Shown: positions 33,787 through 44,479, counted from the first letter of the stretch. The stretch is 64,000 bases of DNA from Caulobacter mirabilis (GCF_002749615.1 NZ_CP024201.1:806001-870000), one strand, 5' to 3'. Made by a program: numbers and translations. Notes: a model not told the origin generated them from the sequence alone.

Positions 33787-34464
33787 CTATTCGCGGCGCA
33801 GCAGCTTGTCGGTGAGCATCGTCCCCCACCAGCTCGCCTGGAAGTCGGCCTTGATCTTCACGGGGTCGTAGGCGTCGCTCTGCACCCAGTCGATGAAGCT
33901 GATCCCCTTGGGCTCGGCCTCTTCCAGATAGCGTTCAAAGACGTAGTCCAGCACGCCGGTCTTGCCCTGTTTCACATGCAGGGTGCGCAGGCCGAGTTCC
34001 GTCTTCGCCTCGCGGATCGGGACGCCCAGATGGAAGTGCCGATAGAACACGCTCATGATCCCGGCCCGGTCCGCGCCGGACTTGCAGTGCATCAGGGCGG
34101 GGTACTCGATCGTCTCGAACAGGTCCCGGGCCGCCAGCACCTGCTCCCGGGTCGGCACGGCGCGCGAGGTGATGTCGAAGTTGACCATCGTCAGGCCCAG
34201 CCGCTCGCAGGCCTCCTTCTCGAGCGCGTAGAAGCTGGCGTCGAAGCCGCCGCGCAGATTGACGATCGTCCTGATGCCCAGCTTCTTCCAGTACTTGAGC
34301 TGGTAAGGCCAGGGCTGGGCGGCCCGCACCATGTCCGGACCGATCCAGTGCGCGTTCGAGAAGCCGATGCGCAGGAACGCGTGGTCGCCCCAGATCGAGC
34401 CCCAGTAGGCCTTGAATCGGCCCCAGCCGGTGGAAAGGTCGTGGGTGGACAAGTGGCGCTCCAT
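33787..34464 (-). CDS. Tyrosine/dual-specificity phosphatase family protein (CtpA-like candidate)
   Basis: A 225-aa protein with the CX5R signature at C127-R133 (ALMHCKSGADRAGI), preceded by the general acid region FDITSRAVPTREQ. WPYQLKYWKKLGIRTIVNLR is the usual domain start. Caulobacter CtpA, an essential phosphatase-fold protein linked to envelope integrity and lipid A phosphate chemistry, has this type of domain; orthology here is inferred from fold and from the lipid A genes next door. It is divergent from the MsbA-like gene, with 64 bases between. Confidence 0.85.
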   Translation of the reverse strand: MERHLSTHDLSTGWGRFKAYWGSIWGDHAFLRIGFSNAHWIGPDMVRAAQPWPYQLKYWKKLGIRTIVNLRGGFDASFYALEKEACERLGLTMVNFDITSRAVPTREQVLAARDLFETIEYPALMHCKSGADRAGIMSVFYRHFHLGVPIREAKTELGLRTLHVKQGKTGVLDYVFERYLEEAEPKGISFIDWVQSDAYDPVKIKADFQASWWGTMLTDKLLRRE

Positions 34465-34528
34465 TGAAGACCGTCCTAAGTAGGGCCGTCAGCGCCGAAC
34501 GCAAACTCAAAGGCCGATTCTCCCGTCC

Positions 34529-36307
<1,779 letters not shown>

Positions 36308-37030
36308 TTGAAGGCCCTCTACCGTTCCGCCGCCGTCCAGCGCTTCCTGGCCTTCCTCTTCGCGACCTGGCTGCGCCTCTGCTACGCCACCCTGCGCTGG
36401 ACCCGCGAGGGCCAGGACATGGCCGAGCAGGTCTGGAAGACGCCCGGCGGCGCCATTCTGTGCTTCTGGCACGCCCGCATCCCGCTGGCCCCGCAGAGCT
36501 GGCCCCAGGCCAGGGTCGAGGCCGACGGCAGCCGCGCCCGCCAGGACATGCGCGCCCTGATCAGCCGCTCGTCCGACGGCGAGTTCATCGCTCTGACCGT
36601 GCAGCAGATCGGCTTCCCCTCGATCCGCGGCTCCTCGAAGAAGTCCTCCGACCCCGGCAAGAACAAGCACGGCGAGCAGGCTTTCCGCGACATGATCAAA
36701 TGGGTGAAGGGCGGCGGCGGCGTCGCCATCACGCCGGACGGCCCGCGTGGTCCGGCCGAGGTGATGCAGCTGGGCACGCCGACGCTGGCCCGCGTCACCG
36801 GCGCGCCGGTGATCTTCGTCGGCCTGGCCAGCAAGCCCTGCATCCGCATCGGCAGTTGGGACCGGACGCTGATCCCGCTGCCGTTCTCCAGGGGCGCGAT
36901 GGTCTGGGACGGCCCGGTCTACGCCGGGCGCGACGACGACCTGGAGGCGCTGACCGGCGAATGGGCGGCACGGCTGACCGCGGTGACCGAGCGCGCCGAG
37001 GCGCTGCTGGACGGCCAGGGCGGCCGGTGA
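36308..37030 (+). CDS. DUF374 lysophospholipid acyltransferase family protein
   Basis: A 240-aa protein starting at TTG 36308, immediately after the upstream TAA, so translation is probably coupled. Markers are ILCFWHARIPLAPQSWPQAR (acyltransferase HxxxxD-like region), SRSSDGEFIALTVQQIGF and GVAITPDGPRGPAEVMQLGT. DUF374 proteins are related to the LpxL-type lipid A acyltransferases. A role in adding a late acyl chain to a Kdo-lipid A precursor fits the operon but is inference. Confidence 0.88.
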   Translation: MKALYRSAAVQRFLAFLFATWLRLCYATLRWTREGQDMAEQVWKTPGGAILCFWHARIPLAPQSWPQARVEADGSRARQDMRALISRSSDGEFIALTVQQIGFPSIRGSSKKSSDPGKNKHGEQAFRDMIKWVKGGGGVAITPDGPRGPAEVMQLGTPTLARVTGAPVIFVGLASKPCIRIGSWDRTLIPLPFSRGAMVWDGPVYAGRDDDLEALTGEWAARLTAVTERAEALLDGQGGR

Positions 37031-37041
37031 GAGTCTAGGCC

Positions 37042-38019
37042 ATGGCGCACGATCATTCCCACCACGATCACGACCATTCGCATGATCATGACCACGCGCA
37101 TGGGCACGGTCATTCGCATGGGTTGGGCGGGCATTCGCATGCGCCGGCGGACTTCGGTCGGGCTTTCGCGATCGGCGCCGGGCTGAACATCGCCTTCGTG
37201 GTCGCCGAGGCGGCGGCCGGGCTGTGGACCGGTTCGCTCGCCCTGCTGGCGGACGCGGGGCACAATCTGTCCGACGTCCTGAGCCTGCTGCTGGCCTGGG
37301 CCGCCGCGGAGATGGCCAAGAAGGCGCCGACGCTGCGCCGGACCTACGGCTATCGCAAGGGCACCATCCTGGCCTCGCTGGCCAACGCCGGCCTGCTGCT
37401 GCTGGCGGTGGGCGCGATCGTCTGGGAGGCGGTGCGCCGCTTCGGCTCGCCCGACCCGATCCAGCCTGGACCGGTGATGGTCGTCGCCGCGATCGGCGTG
37501 GTCATCAACACCGCCACCGCCCTCATGTTCATGAAGGGCCACCATGATCTCAACGTCCGGGGGGCGTTCCTGCACATGGCGGCGGACGCGGCGGTGTCGC
37601 TCGGCGTCGTGCTGGCCGGGTTGCTGATCCTGGTCACCGGCTGGCTGTGGGTCGATCCGGCCGTCAGCCTGCTGATCGCGCTGGTCATCGTCATCGGCAC
37701 CTGGGGCCTGCTGCGGGACTCGCTGGACCTGGCGCTGGACGCCGCGCCGCGCGGGATCGACACCGCCAAGGTGAAGGCCTGGCTGGCCAGCCAGCCCGGG
37801 GTGACCGAGGTCCACGACCTGCATGTCTGGGCGATGAGCACCACCGAGACAGCCCTGACCGCCCATCTGATCCGGCCGGACAACGCCGACTGCGACCAGT
37901 TCCTGCATGAGGTCGCCGCCGGCCTGCAGAAGACGTTCGGCATCGGGCACCCGACCCTGCAGGTCGAGACCGGCGAAGGCGGCCATCCCTGCCAGCTCGC
38001 GCCGTCGCACGTGGTCTGA
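37042..38019 (+). CDS. Cation diffusion facilitator (zinc efflux) with His-rich N-terminus
   Basis: A 325-aa inner-membrane CDF transporter. The first 37 residues are extremely His/Asp-rich (MAHDHSHHDHDHSHDHDHAH). Six membrane helices follow, with the TM2 metal site LLADAGHNLSDVLSLLLAW (D-G-H-N-x-x-D) and the TM5 partner HMAADAAVSLGVVLAG. The C-terminal domain (VHDLHVWAMSTTETALTAHL) is the usual ferredoxin-like metal sensor. It exports Zn2+ or related ions for protons. It is packed between DUF374 (11 bases) and waaA (3 bases), an unusual place for a metal exporter. Confidence 0.94.
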   Translation: MAHDHSHHDHDHSHDHDHAHGHGHSHGLGGHSHAPADFGRAFAIGAGLNIAFVVAEAAAGLWTGSLALLADAGHNLSDVLSLLLAWAAAEMAKKAPTLRRTYGYRKGTILASLANAGLLLLAVGAIVWEAVRRFGSPDPIQPGPVMVVAAIGVVINTATALMFMKGHHDLNVRGAFLHMAADAAVSLGVVLAGLLILVTGWLWVDPAVSLLIALVIVIGTWGLLRDSLDLALDAAPRGIDTAKVKAWLASQPGVTEVHDLHVWAMSTTETALTAHLIRPDNADCDQFLHEVAAGLQKTFGIGHPTLQVETGEGGHPCQLAPSHVV

Positions 38020-38022
38020 CGC

Positions 38023-39288
38023 TTGACGAAGGTCCCGACCCTCTACCAGCTGGCGACCACGCTGCTGGAGCCTTTCACGCCGGGAATTCTCCGGCGGCGG
38101 GCCAGGCGCGGCAAAGAGGATCCGGCGCGGCTGACCGAGCGGCTGGGCCAGGCCTCGGTCGCGCGACCGGCGGGGCCGCTGGTCTGGTTCCATGCCGTCA
38201 GCGTCGGCGAGAGCCTGTCGGTCCTGCCGCTGATCGAGCGCCTGCGCGAGCGGCGGCCGGACGTCGCGGTGCTGGTCACCTCCGGCACGGTGACCTCGGC
38301 CGGCCTGCTGGCGCGACGGCTGCCGGCGGGGGCGGTCCATCAGTATGCGCCGTTGGATACGCCGGGCGCGGCGAGGCGGTTCCTGGGGCACTGGCGGCCC
38401 GACGTCGCGGTCTTCGTCGAGAGCGAGTTCTGGCCCAATCTGATCCTGGGCGCCGACGCCCTGGGGGCGAAGCTGATCCTGCTGTCGGCGCGGGTGACGG
38501 AGAAGACCGCCAAGGGCTGGCGGCGCGCGCCGAGGCTGGCGCGAGATCTGCTCGCCACCTTCGACGCCATCCTGCCTCAGGACCGGGCGACGGCCGAACG
38601 CATCGGCCGCTTCGGCGTGGCGGCAGGGCCGCAGGTGAATCTGAAGTTCATCGGCGAGCCGCTGGCCTGTGACGAGGATGAACTGACGCGGCTGCGCGCC
38701 GCTGTCGGCGACCGCCCGGTCGTGCTGGCCGCCAGCACCCATCCGGGGGAGGAGTCGGCCGTCCTCGAGGCGTTCCGCGGTCTGTCGGCGCGGACGCCGA
38801 AACCGCTACTGATCGTCGCGCCACGCCATCCCGAGCGAGGGAAGGACGTCGCCGGCCTGCTGCGGCAGGCGGGCCTGTCGGTGGCGCGACGGTCGCAGAA
38901 CGAGGCCTTGGCGTCTGACCTCGACGTCTACGTCGCCGACACCCTGGGCGAGATGGGGCTGATGTTCCGGCTGTCAGCGCTGGCGGTGATGGGCGGCAGC
39001 TTCGTCGAGGGGATCGGCGGCCACAATCCGCTGGAGCCGGCGCGGCTGGGCGTCCCCCCCGTGACGGGCCCATACGCCTTCAACTTCACCGACGTCTACG
39101 ACGAGATGCTGGCCGAACAGGCGGCGGTCCTGGCGCGGGACGGCGACGACCTGGGTCGGCTGCTGGAGAGGTTGCTGGCCGACCCGGCCTTGGGCCGGAG
39201 GATCGGCGCTACGGCCCGCGCCTTCGCCCGCGCCCGCGCGGACACCCTGGACAGGGCCTGGAAAGAACTGGACGGGTTCCTGCCATGA
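38023..39288 (+). CDS. waaA: 3-deoxy-D-manno-octulosonic acid transferase (Kdo transferase)
   Basis: A 421-aa GT30 enzyme starting at TTG 38023, 3 bases past the CDF stop. WFHAVSVGESLSVLPLIERL and VAVFVESEFWPNLILGADAL are family hallmarks, and the C-terminal half (GGSFVEGIGGHNPLEPARLG) binds CMP-Kdo. It transfers one or more Kdo residues to the lipid IVA precursor at the inner membrane. The next gene, lpxK, makes that precursor's 4'-phosphate and overlaps by ATGA, so the two are translationally coupled. Confidence 0.94.
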   Translation: MTKVPTLYQLATTLLEPFTPGILRRRARRGKEDPARLTERLGQASVARPAGPLVWFHAVSVGESLSVLPLIERLRERRPDVAVLVTSGTVTSAGLLARRLPAGAVHQYAPLDTPGAARRFLGHWRPDVAVFVESEFWPNLILGADALGAKLILLSARVTEKTAKGWRRAPRLARDLLATFDAILPQDRATAERIGRFGVAAGPQVNLKFIGEPLACDEDELTRLRAAVGDRPVVLAASTHPGEESAVLEAFRGLSARTPKPLLIVAPRHPERGKDVAGLLRQAGLSVARRSQNEALASDLDVYVADTLGEMGLMFRLSALAVMGGSFVEGIGGHNPLEPARLGVPPVTGPYAFNFTDVYDEMLAEQAAVLARDGDDLGRLLERLLADPALGRRIGATARAFARARADTLDRAWKELDGFLP

Positions 39289-40313
39289 AGCTTTCCACGC
39301 CGCGCTGGTGGTACGTGCGCGACCGGGGCCCCGGACGGGTCCGGCGGATGCTGCTGACGCCGCTATCCTGGATCTGGGCTTCCGTGACCGCCAACCGGAT
39401 CGCCAAGACGGTCCCCGAAGACGCCGGCCTGCCGGTGATCTGCGTCGGCAACCTGACCGCCGGCGGCACGGGCAAGACGCCGGTGGTGCGCGAGCTGCTG
39501 CGGCTGCTGACCGAGCAGGGCGTGGCGGCGCATGGCCTGTCGCGCGGGTATGGCGGCCGGCTGAAGGGCCCGCTGAAGGTCGATCCGGACGTCCATACCG
39601 CCGCCGACGTCGGCGACGAGCCGCTGATGCTGGCGACCGGCTATCCGATCTGGATCAGCGCCGACCGTCCCGCCGGCGCCAAGGCAGCCAAGGCGGATGG
39701 CGCTCAGGCGGTGGTCATGGACGACGGCCACCAGAATCCCTCGCTGAAGAAGACCCTGTCTCTGGTCGTGGTCGACGGCGAGACGCGCAACGACGAATGG
39801 CCGTTCGGCGATGGCCGGGTGTTTCCCGCCGGGCCGATGCGTGAGCCGCTGGAGGTCGGGTTGGCGCGGGCCGATGCGGTGGTCCTGCTGCTGCCGGCGG
39901 ACCTGGACGAGCCCGATCCGCTGCTGCTGGCCCAGTTCGGCGACACGCCGGTGCTGGTCGCGCGGCTGGAGCCCGCCGCTCCGCCGCCTGCGGGGCCGCA
40001 GGTCGGCTTCGCCGGCGTGGGCAAACCCTGGAAGGTCGAGCGGGCGCTGGTCGCCGCCGGCTGCGACCTGAAGGATTTCGCGCCGTTTCCGGATCACGGA
40101 GCGTTCGACGAGGCGACGCTGAAGGCGCTGGTCCGCCGGGCGCAGGACTTCGACGCCGGGCTGGTCACGACGGAGAAGGACTGGGTCCGCCTGCCGCTTG
40201 AATGGCGCGACCGCATCGCGATGTGGCCGGTGAAGGCGACCTTCGAGGATGAGGCGGCGGTGCTGGCGATGTTGGAACGGGTCCTCCCCTCTGGGGGAGG
40301 TGGCTCGCCATAG
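39285..40313 (+). CDS. lpxK: Tetraacyldisaccharide 4'-kinase
   Basis: A 342-aa kinase. An N-terminal hydrophobic helix (MLLTPLSWIWASV) anchors it, followed by the LpxK P-loop GNLTAGGTGKTPVV (residues 55-68). The block VVMDDGHQNPSLKKTLSLVV carries the catalytic DDGxQ. It phosphorylates the 4' position of the lipid A disaccharide. The last residues (LPSGGGGSP) are encoded by the left arm of a family C repeat, so the natural C-terminus has been replaced or extended by repeat sequence. It overlaps waaA by 4 bases. Confidence 0.94.
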   Translation: MKLSTPRWWYVRDRGPGRVRRMLLTPLSWIWASVTANRIAKTVPEDAGLPVICVGNLTAGGTGKTPVVRELLRLLTEQGVAAHGLSRGYGGRLKGPLKVDPDVHTAADVGDEPLMLATGYPIWISADRPAGAKAAKADGAQAVVMDDGHQNPSLKKTLSLVVVDGETRNDEWPFGDGRVFPAGPMREPLEVGLARADAVVLLLPADLDEPDPLLLAQFGDTPVLVARLEPAAPPPAGPQVGFAGVGKPWKVERALVAAGCDLKDFAPFPDHGAFDEATLKALVRRAQDFDAGLVTTEKDWVRLPLEWRDRIAMWPVKATFEDEAAVLAMLERVLPSGGGGSP

Positions 40314-40390
40314 GCGAGACGGAGGGGGTCTGCCGGGATGGCATGGACCCCCTCAGTCGGCTGCGCCGACAGCTCCCCCAGGGGGGAGCA
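40284..40390. repeat. Dispersed palindromic repeat, family C
   Basis: Left arm CTCCCCTCTGGGGGAGGTGG and GGCGAGACGGAGGGGGTC; right arm ACCCCCTCAGTCGGCTGCGC and AGCTCCCCCAGGGGGGAGC. The outer blocks are themselves hairpins. It spans the end of lpxK and the gap before the convergent amidohydrolase gene and may end transcription in both directions. Confidence 0.78.
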
Positions 40391-40401
40391 TCCGTCTGTC
40401 C

Positions 40402-41727
40402 CTACTCCTTGAACACCTTGCCGCCCTTCATCACGAAGCGCACGCGGGTGAGTTCGGTGACGTCGGCCAGCGGGTCGTTCTTGACCGCGATCAGGTCGGC
40501 CTGTTTGCCGGGAGCCAGCGAGCCGATCTCGTTCGACAGGCCGAAGTGTTCGGCGGCGCCGACCGTGGCCGTGCGGATGGCTTCCAGCGGCGTCAGCCCG
40601 GCCTTGACCAGCAGCGCGAACTCGCCGGCGTTGTCGCCGTGGGCCGAGACGCCGCTGTCGGTGCCGAACGCGATCCTCACCCCGCCTTCGTGGGCGCGGC
40701 GAGCCATGTCCAGCATGCGCGGGCCGGCCTGCAGCGCCTTGTCGCGCTGGGCGGGCGTGAAATAGGTGTTCGGCCGCGCCGCCTCCCGGGCCACGAAGTC
40801 GCCGGCCATCAGGGTCGGGACCAGCCAGGCGCCGTTGGCCTTGAACAGCTTCAGGGACTCCGCGTCCAGGTAGGTGCCGTGCTCGATCGAGTCGCCGCCC
40901 GCCTTGAGGAAGGCGTTGATGCCGTCGCCGCCGTGGGCGTGGGCGGTCACCTTGCGGCCCATCGAATGGGCGGCCTGGACGATGGCCTTCAGCTCGTCTT
41001 CGGAGAACTGCTGAGCCAGGCCGGCGGCGGTCTGGGACAGCACGCCGCCGGTCGCGGTGATCTTGATGATGTCGGCGCCGGAGCGGACCTGTTCGCGCAC
41101 CGCGCGGCGGCAATCGTCAGCGCCGGAGCACACCGACTCCGGGCGGTAGACGTGGATCAGCTCCTCCGGCACGCCGTTGGCCGGGTCGCCGTGGCCGCCG
41201 TGGACGGACACCGCCGAGCCCGAGGCGATGATCCGGGGACCCGGCGCTCGGCCGGTCCGGATCGCCTCGCGCAGGGCGAAGATCGACTCGTTCGGCGCGC
41301 CCAGGTCGGCGACCGTGGTGAAGCCCGCCCGCAGCGTCTTCAGGGCGTTGGACGCGCCGTCCAGGGCCAGGTCCGACTTGGTCTTGGTGAACCGCTCCAG
41401 CCGCTGGTTGGGATTGCTCTCGCCCGTAAGGTGGACGTGGCTGTCGATCAGGCCCGGCAGCACGAAGCTGTCCTGCAGGTCGACGACCTTGGCGCCCGGC
41501 GCCGAGGTGAAGCCGTCCTCGATGCGCAGCACCTTGCCGTCCTGGAGCACCAGGGTCTTGTTGGTCTCGACCTTGCCGCCCGCCGGATCGGCGAGCAATC
41601 GTCCGGCTTGGACGTAGGTCAGCTGCGGCGCGGCGGCGCCCTGACCCTGTTGCGCCATCGCGACGCCGGCGACGACGGCCGCGGCCAGTACGCCGCCGAG
41701 AACCGTCTGCTTAACCCCCCAGGCCAT
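40402..41727 (-). CDS. Exported amidohydrolase (Xaa-Pro dipeptidase/imidazolonepropionase-like)
   Basis: A 441-aa precursor with signal peptide MAWGVKQTVLGGVLAAAVVA, cut near AMA. The metal site begins with H97 and H99 (GLIDSHVHLTGES), continues with the lysine of DIIKITATGG and a histidine of RKVTAHAHGGDG, and ends with the aspartate of RIAFGTDSGVSAHGDN. These fit the subtype of periplasmic amidohydrolases that act on Xaa-Pro dipeptides or cyclic amides. The gene is convergent with lpxK and starts 4 bases after the phosphotransferase gene. Confidence 0.92.
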   Translation of the reverse strand: MAWGVKQTVLGGVLAAAVVAGVAMAQQGQGAAAPQLTYVQAGRLLADPAGGKVETNKTLVLQDGKVLRIEDGFTSAPGAKVVDLQDSFVLPGLIDSHVHLTGESNPNQRLERFTKTKSDLALDGASNALKTLRAGFTTVADLGAPNESIFALREAIRTGRAPGPRIIASGSAVSVHGGHGDPANGVPEELIHVYRPESVCSGADDCRRAVREQVRSGADIIKITATGGVLSQTAAGLAQQFSEDELKAIVQAAHSMGRKVTAHAHGGDGINAFLKAGGDSIEHGTYLDAESLKLFKANGAWLVPTLMAGDFVAREAARPNTYFTPAQRDKALQAGPRMLDMARRAHEGGVRIAFGTDSGVSAHGDNAGEFALLVKAGLTPLEAIRTATVGAAEHFGLSNEIGSLAPGKQADLIAVKNDPLADVTELTRVRFVMKGGKVFKE

Positions 41728-41731
41728 TACC

Positions 41732-42814
41732 CTATGCTCCTGCTTTCTTGGCGAAGCTCAGCGCCGCGTCGGCCAGGATCGGCACGCGAGCTTCCATGGT
41801 TTGCGCATGGGCGCTGGCGGCGGTGCCGTCGCGAACCCGACCGACGATTCCCTGGCAGATGCCGGCCAGGCGGAAGAGATTGTAGGCGAAGTACCAATCC
41901 AGGTCCGGCAGGCCGCTGCGCCCGGTCAGGGCGCAATACTGCTCGACGGCCTCCTCGATGGTCGGAATGCCCCAGGCCTTCGGGTCGGCGATGCCGCCCA
42001 GCGAGGTCCGCTCGCCGCCCGGCATCACCCAGTGCATCAGGAAGTAGCTGAAATCGGCCAGCGGGTTGCCCAGGGTCGACAGCTCCCAATCGAGCACCGC
42101 GGCGACCCTCGGCTCGGTCGGGTGCAGGATCATGTTGTCCAGACGATAGTCGCCGTGGACGATCGAGGTGCGGTCGTCATCGGTCGGAGTGGTCGCCGGC
42201 AGCCATTCCATCAGCCGGTTCATCGAGGCGATGCTGCTGGTCTCGGAGGCCTTGTATTGCTTGGTCCAGCGGTCGATCTGCCGGCTGAAGTAGTTGCCGG
42301 GCTTGCCATAGTCGCCCAGGCCGATGGCCTCGTAGTCGGTGTTGTGCAGGCGGGCCAGGGTCTCGATCTGGGCCTGGTAGATCGCCCGTCGATCGTTCGG
42401 CTGGGAGTCGGGCAGGGTCAGGTCCCAGAGGATCCGGCCGTCGACGCTGTCCATGACGTAGAAGATGGTGCCGATGACGTCCTCGTCCATGCACAGGGCG
42501 TAGGCCTTGGCGACGGGAAAGCCGGTGCGGCCCAGGGCCTCGATGACCCGGTACTCGCGATCGACGGCGTGCGCCGACGGCAGCAGCTTGCCCGGCGGTT
42601 TGCGGCGAAGGACATAGCGCTGGTTCGGCGTGACCAGCTGGTAGGTCGGGTTCGACTGCCCGCCCTTGAACTGACGGATCTCCAGCGGTCCCTGGAAGCC
42701 CTCGACATTGGCCTTGAGCCAGGCTTCCAGCTTGGCCTCGTCCAGGCGATACCGTTCGTCGACCGGCTTGGTGCCGGAGTTGAGCTCCTGGGCGGAGGGC
42801 GCGGCGTCGGCCAT
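41732..42814 (-). CDS. APH-type phosphotransferase family protein (ACAD10/11 kinase-like)
   Basis: A 360-aa cytosolic protein from ATG 42814 (TTTCCCC on the plus strand gives a GGGGAAA RBS region); the longer frame from 42880 adds a poorly conserved leader. Kinase-like markers are QLVTPNQRYVLRRKPPG, SIVHGDYRLDNMILHPTEP (catalytic HGD..N) and VAAVLDWELSTLGNPLADFS. This pattern is typical of proteins related to the kinase part of human ACAD10/11, which phosphorylate 4-hydroxyacyl-CoA. That substrate is a family-based inference. No acyl-CoA dehydrogenase adjoins it, though one lies 30 kb away. Confidence 0.88.
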   Translation of the reverse strand: MADAAPSAQELNSGTKPVDERYRLDEAKLEAWLKANVEGFQGPLEIRQFKGGQSNPTYQLVTPNQRYVLRRKPPGKLLPSAHAVDREYRVIEALGRTGFPVAKAYALCMDEDVIGTIFYVMDSVDGRILWDLTLPDSQPNDRRAIYQAQIETLARLHNTDYEAIGLGDYGKPGNYFSRQIDRWTKQYKASETSSIASMNRLMEWLPATTPTDDDRTSIVHGDYRLDNMILHPTEPRVAAVLDWELSTLGNPLADFSYFLMHWVMPGGERTSLGGIADPKAWGIPTIEEAVEQYCALTGRSGLPDLDWYFAYNLFRLAGICQGIVGRVRDGTAASAHAQTMEARVPILADAALSFAKKAGA

Positions 42815-42893
42815 CAGCGTTTCCCCGTTCGTACGCTTGTTTGAAGCGCGCGAGTTTAGGGGCTGGCGCGGAAGGCGCAAGGATGCCCTGAGG

Positions 42894-43019
42894 TTACTTC
42901 CAGCGACGCCTGTAGCCGCACTTCGTGCAGGTCATGAAGCCGCGCTTCGACTTGCTGTTCGTGAACTCGTGGCCCGAACCCAACAGACACTTCAAAAACA
43001 GGAACAGGTCGAACTTCAC
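42894..43019 (-). CDS. Small CxxC protein (41 aa), zinc-ribbon-like
   Basis: From GTG 43019, a 41-codon frame reads MKFDLFLFLKCLLGSGHEFT, then NSKSKRGFMTCTKCGYRRRW and K. Candidate metal ligands are C11, H17, C31 and C34, a spacing like small DUF1660-type zinc proteins (C..G.H then CxxCG). I cannot assign a function. It lies in the 296-base gap between the phosphotransferase and purD genes, on the same strand as both. The basic C-terminus may bind nucleic acid. Confidence 0.6.
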   Translation of the reverse strand: MKFDLFLFLKCLLGSGHEFTNSKSKRGFMTCTKCGYRRRWK

Positions 43020-43110
43020 GACGCCCTCAGATTGAGTCTCCCCCCGAGCGCCCTTTAGCGAGACTTGCGGCGCGGAGCTAGAGGGCCAGACACCGGATGC
43101 CAAATGGGGG

Positions 43111-44376
43111 CTAGAGCGCCCGCCATCCGATGTCATTTCGGTAGAAGCCGCCCGGGAAGTCGATGGCGCCGAGCGCCGCATAGGCGATGTCGCGAGCCTC
43201 GTGCAGCGTGGCGCCGAGCGCGCAGACGTTCAGCACACGGCCGCCGCTGGCGCGCAGTGCGCCGTCGACGTCGCGGCTCGTGCCGGCATGGAAGACCACG
43301 GCCTCGGCGCCGAAATCGGCCTCGGCGCCCCTGATCTCCGCGCCCGAGACCGGAGCGTCGGGATATCCCTCGGCGGCGTAGACGACACAGATGGCGCTCT
43401 CGTCGCGCCATTTCGGCGCCGGCTTGGAGGAGAGCGTCCCGGTCGCCGCCGCCAGCAGGTAGGGGACGATGTCGTCCGCCAGCCTCAGCATCAGAACCTG
43501 ACATTCCGGATCACCGAAGCGGGCGTTGAACTCGACGAGCCGCGGGCCGGTCTCGGTCAGCATCAGGCCGGCGTAGAGGACCCCGCGATAGGGATTGCCC
43601 TCGGCCGCCATGCCCTTCACCGCCGGCAGGACGCATTCGTCGAAGGCGCGTCTGGCCAGCTCGGGCGTCAGGACAGGGGCGGGGCTGTAGGTGCCCATGC
43701 CGCCGGTGTTCGGACCCTGGTCGCCGTCGTAGGCCCGCTTGTGATCCTGGGCGAAGCCGAAGGGGATCGCGGTCTCGCCGTCGCACAGGGCGAAGAACGA
43801 GGCTTCCTCGCCGTGCATGAACTCCTCGACCACCACGCGGGCGCCGGCCGTGCCGAAGCGACCGCCCAGCATGTCGGCGATGGCGGCGTCGGCCTCTTCA
43901 CGAGTCTGGGCGATGACCACGCCCTTGCCGGCGGCCAGGCCATCGGCCTTGATCACATAGGGAGCGGTCTGGGCGTCCAGGAACCGGCCGGCGTCGTCCG
44001 CGGTCTCGAACACGCCGTAGGCGGCCGTCGGCAGGCTGTGGCGCGCGCAGAAGTCCTTGGTGAAGGCCTTCGAGGTTTCCAGCTGGGCGGCGGCGGCGGT
44101 CGGGCCGAAGCAGGGAATGCCCAGGGCCGCCAGGCGATCGGCAAGGCCGACCTCCAGCGAGGACTCGGGGCCCACGACCACCAGGTCGGCCGCGATCTCC
44201 TGCGCCAGGGTGACCAGGCCATCCACGTCGGTGACCCTGACCGGGCGCGTCTCGCAAAGGCTCGCGAAGCCCGGATTGCCGGGCGCGGCGACGAGCCGCT
44301 TCAAGAGCGGAGACTGGGCGATCTTCCAGGCCAGCGCGTGTTCGCGACCGCCGGAACCGACGAGCAGGATGTTCAT
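43111..44376 (-). CDS. purD: Phosphoribosylamine-glycine ligase
   Basis: A 421-aa ATP-grasp enzyme of normal length from ATG 44376; the open frame continues upstream but the conserved N-terminus is MNILLVGSGGREHALAWKIA. Other blocks are KADGLAAGKGVVIAQTREEA, FMHGEEASFFALCDGETAIP, KRAYDGDQGPNTGGMGTYSP and FNARFGDPECQVLMLRLADD, all GARS signatures. It joins glycine to phosphoribosylamine in purine synthesis. It stands apart from other pur genes. Confidence 0.96.
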   Translation of the reverse strand: MNILLVGSGGREHALAWKIAQSPLLKRLVAAPGNPGFASLCETRPVRVTDVDGLVTLAQEIAADLVVVGPESSLEVGLADRLAALGIPCFGPTAAAAQLETSKAFTKDFCARHSLPTAAYGVFETADDAGRFLDAQTAPYVIKADGLAAGKGVVIAQTREEADAAIADMLGGRFGTAGARVVVEEFMHGEEASFFALCDGETAIPFGFAQDHKRAYDGDQGPNTGGMGTYSPAPVLTPELARRAFDECVLPAVKGMAAEGNPYRGVLYAGLMLTETGPRLVEFNARFGDPECQVLMLRLADDIVPYLLAAATGTLSSKPAPKWRDESAICVVYAAEGYPDAPVSGAEIRGAEADFGAEAVVFHAGTSRDVDGALRASGGRVLNVCALGATLHEARDIAYAALGAIDFPGGFYRNDIGWRAL

Positions 44377-44479
44377 GGCGCGCCTTTGACCCGCGAGGGG
44401 CGCGGGGTCAAGCGGCGGCGACGTTACTCTCGCATCGATCGCATAACCATGTTCTTCTAGCGGTCCAGGTGAAGGGGGC

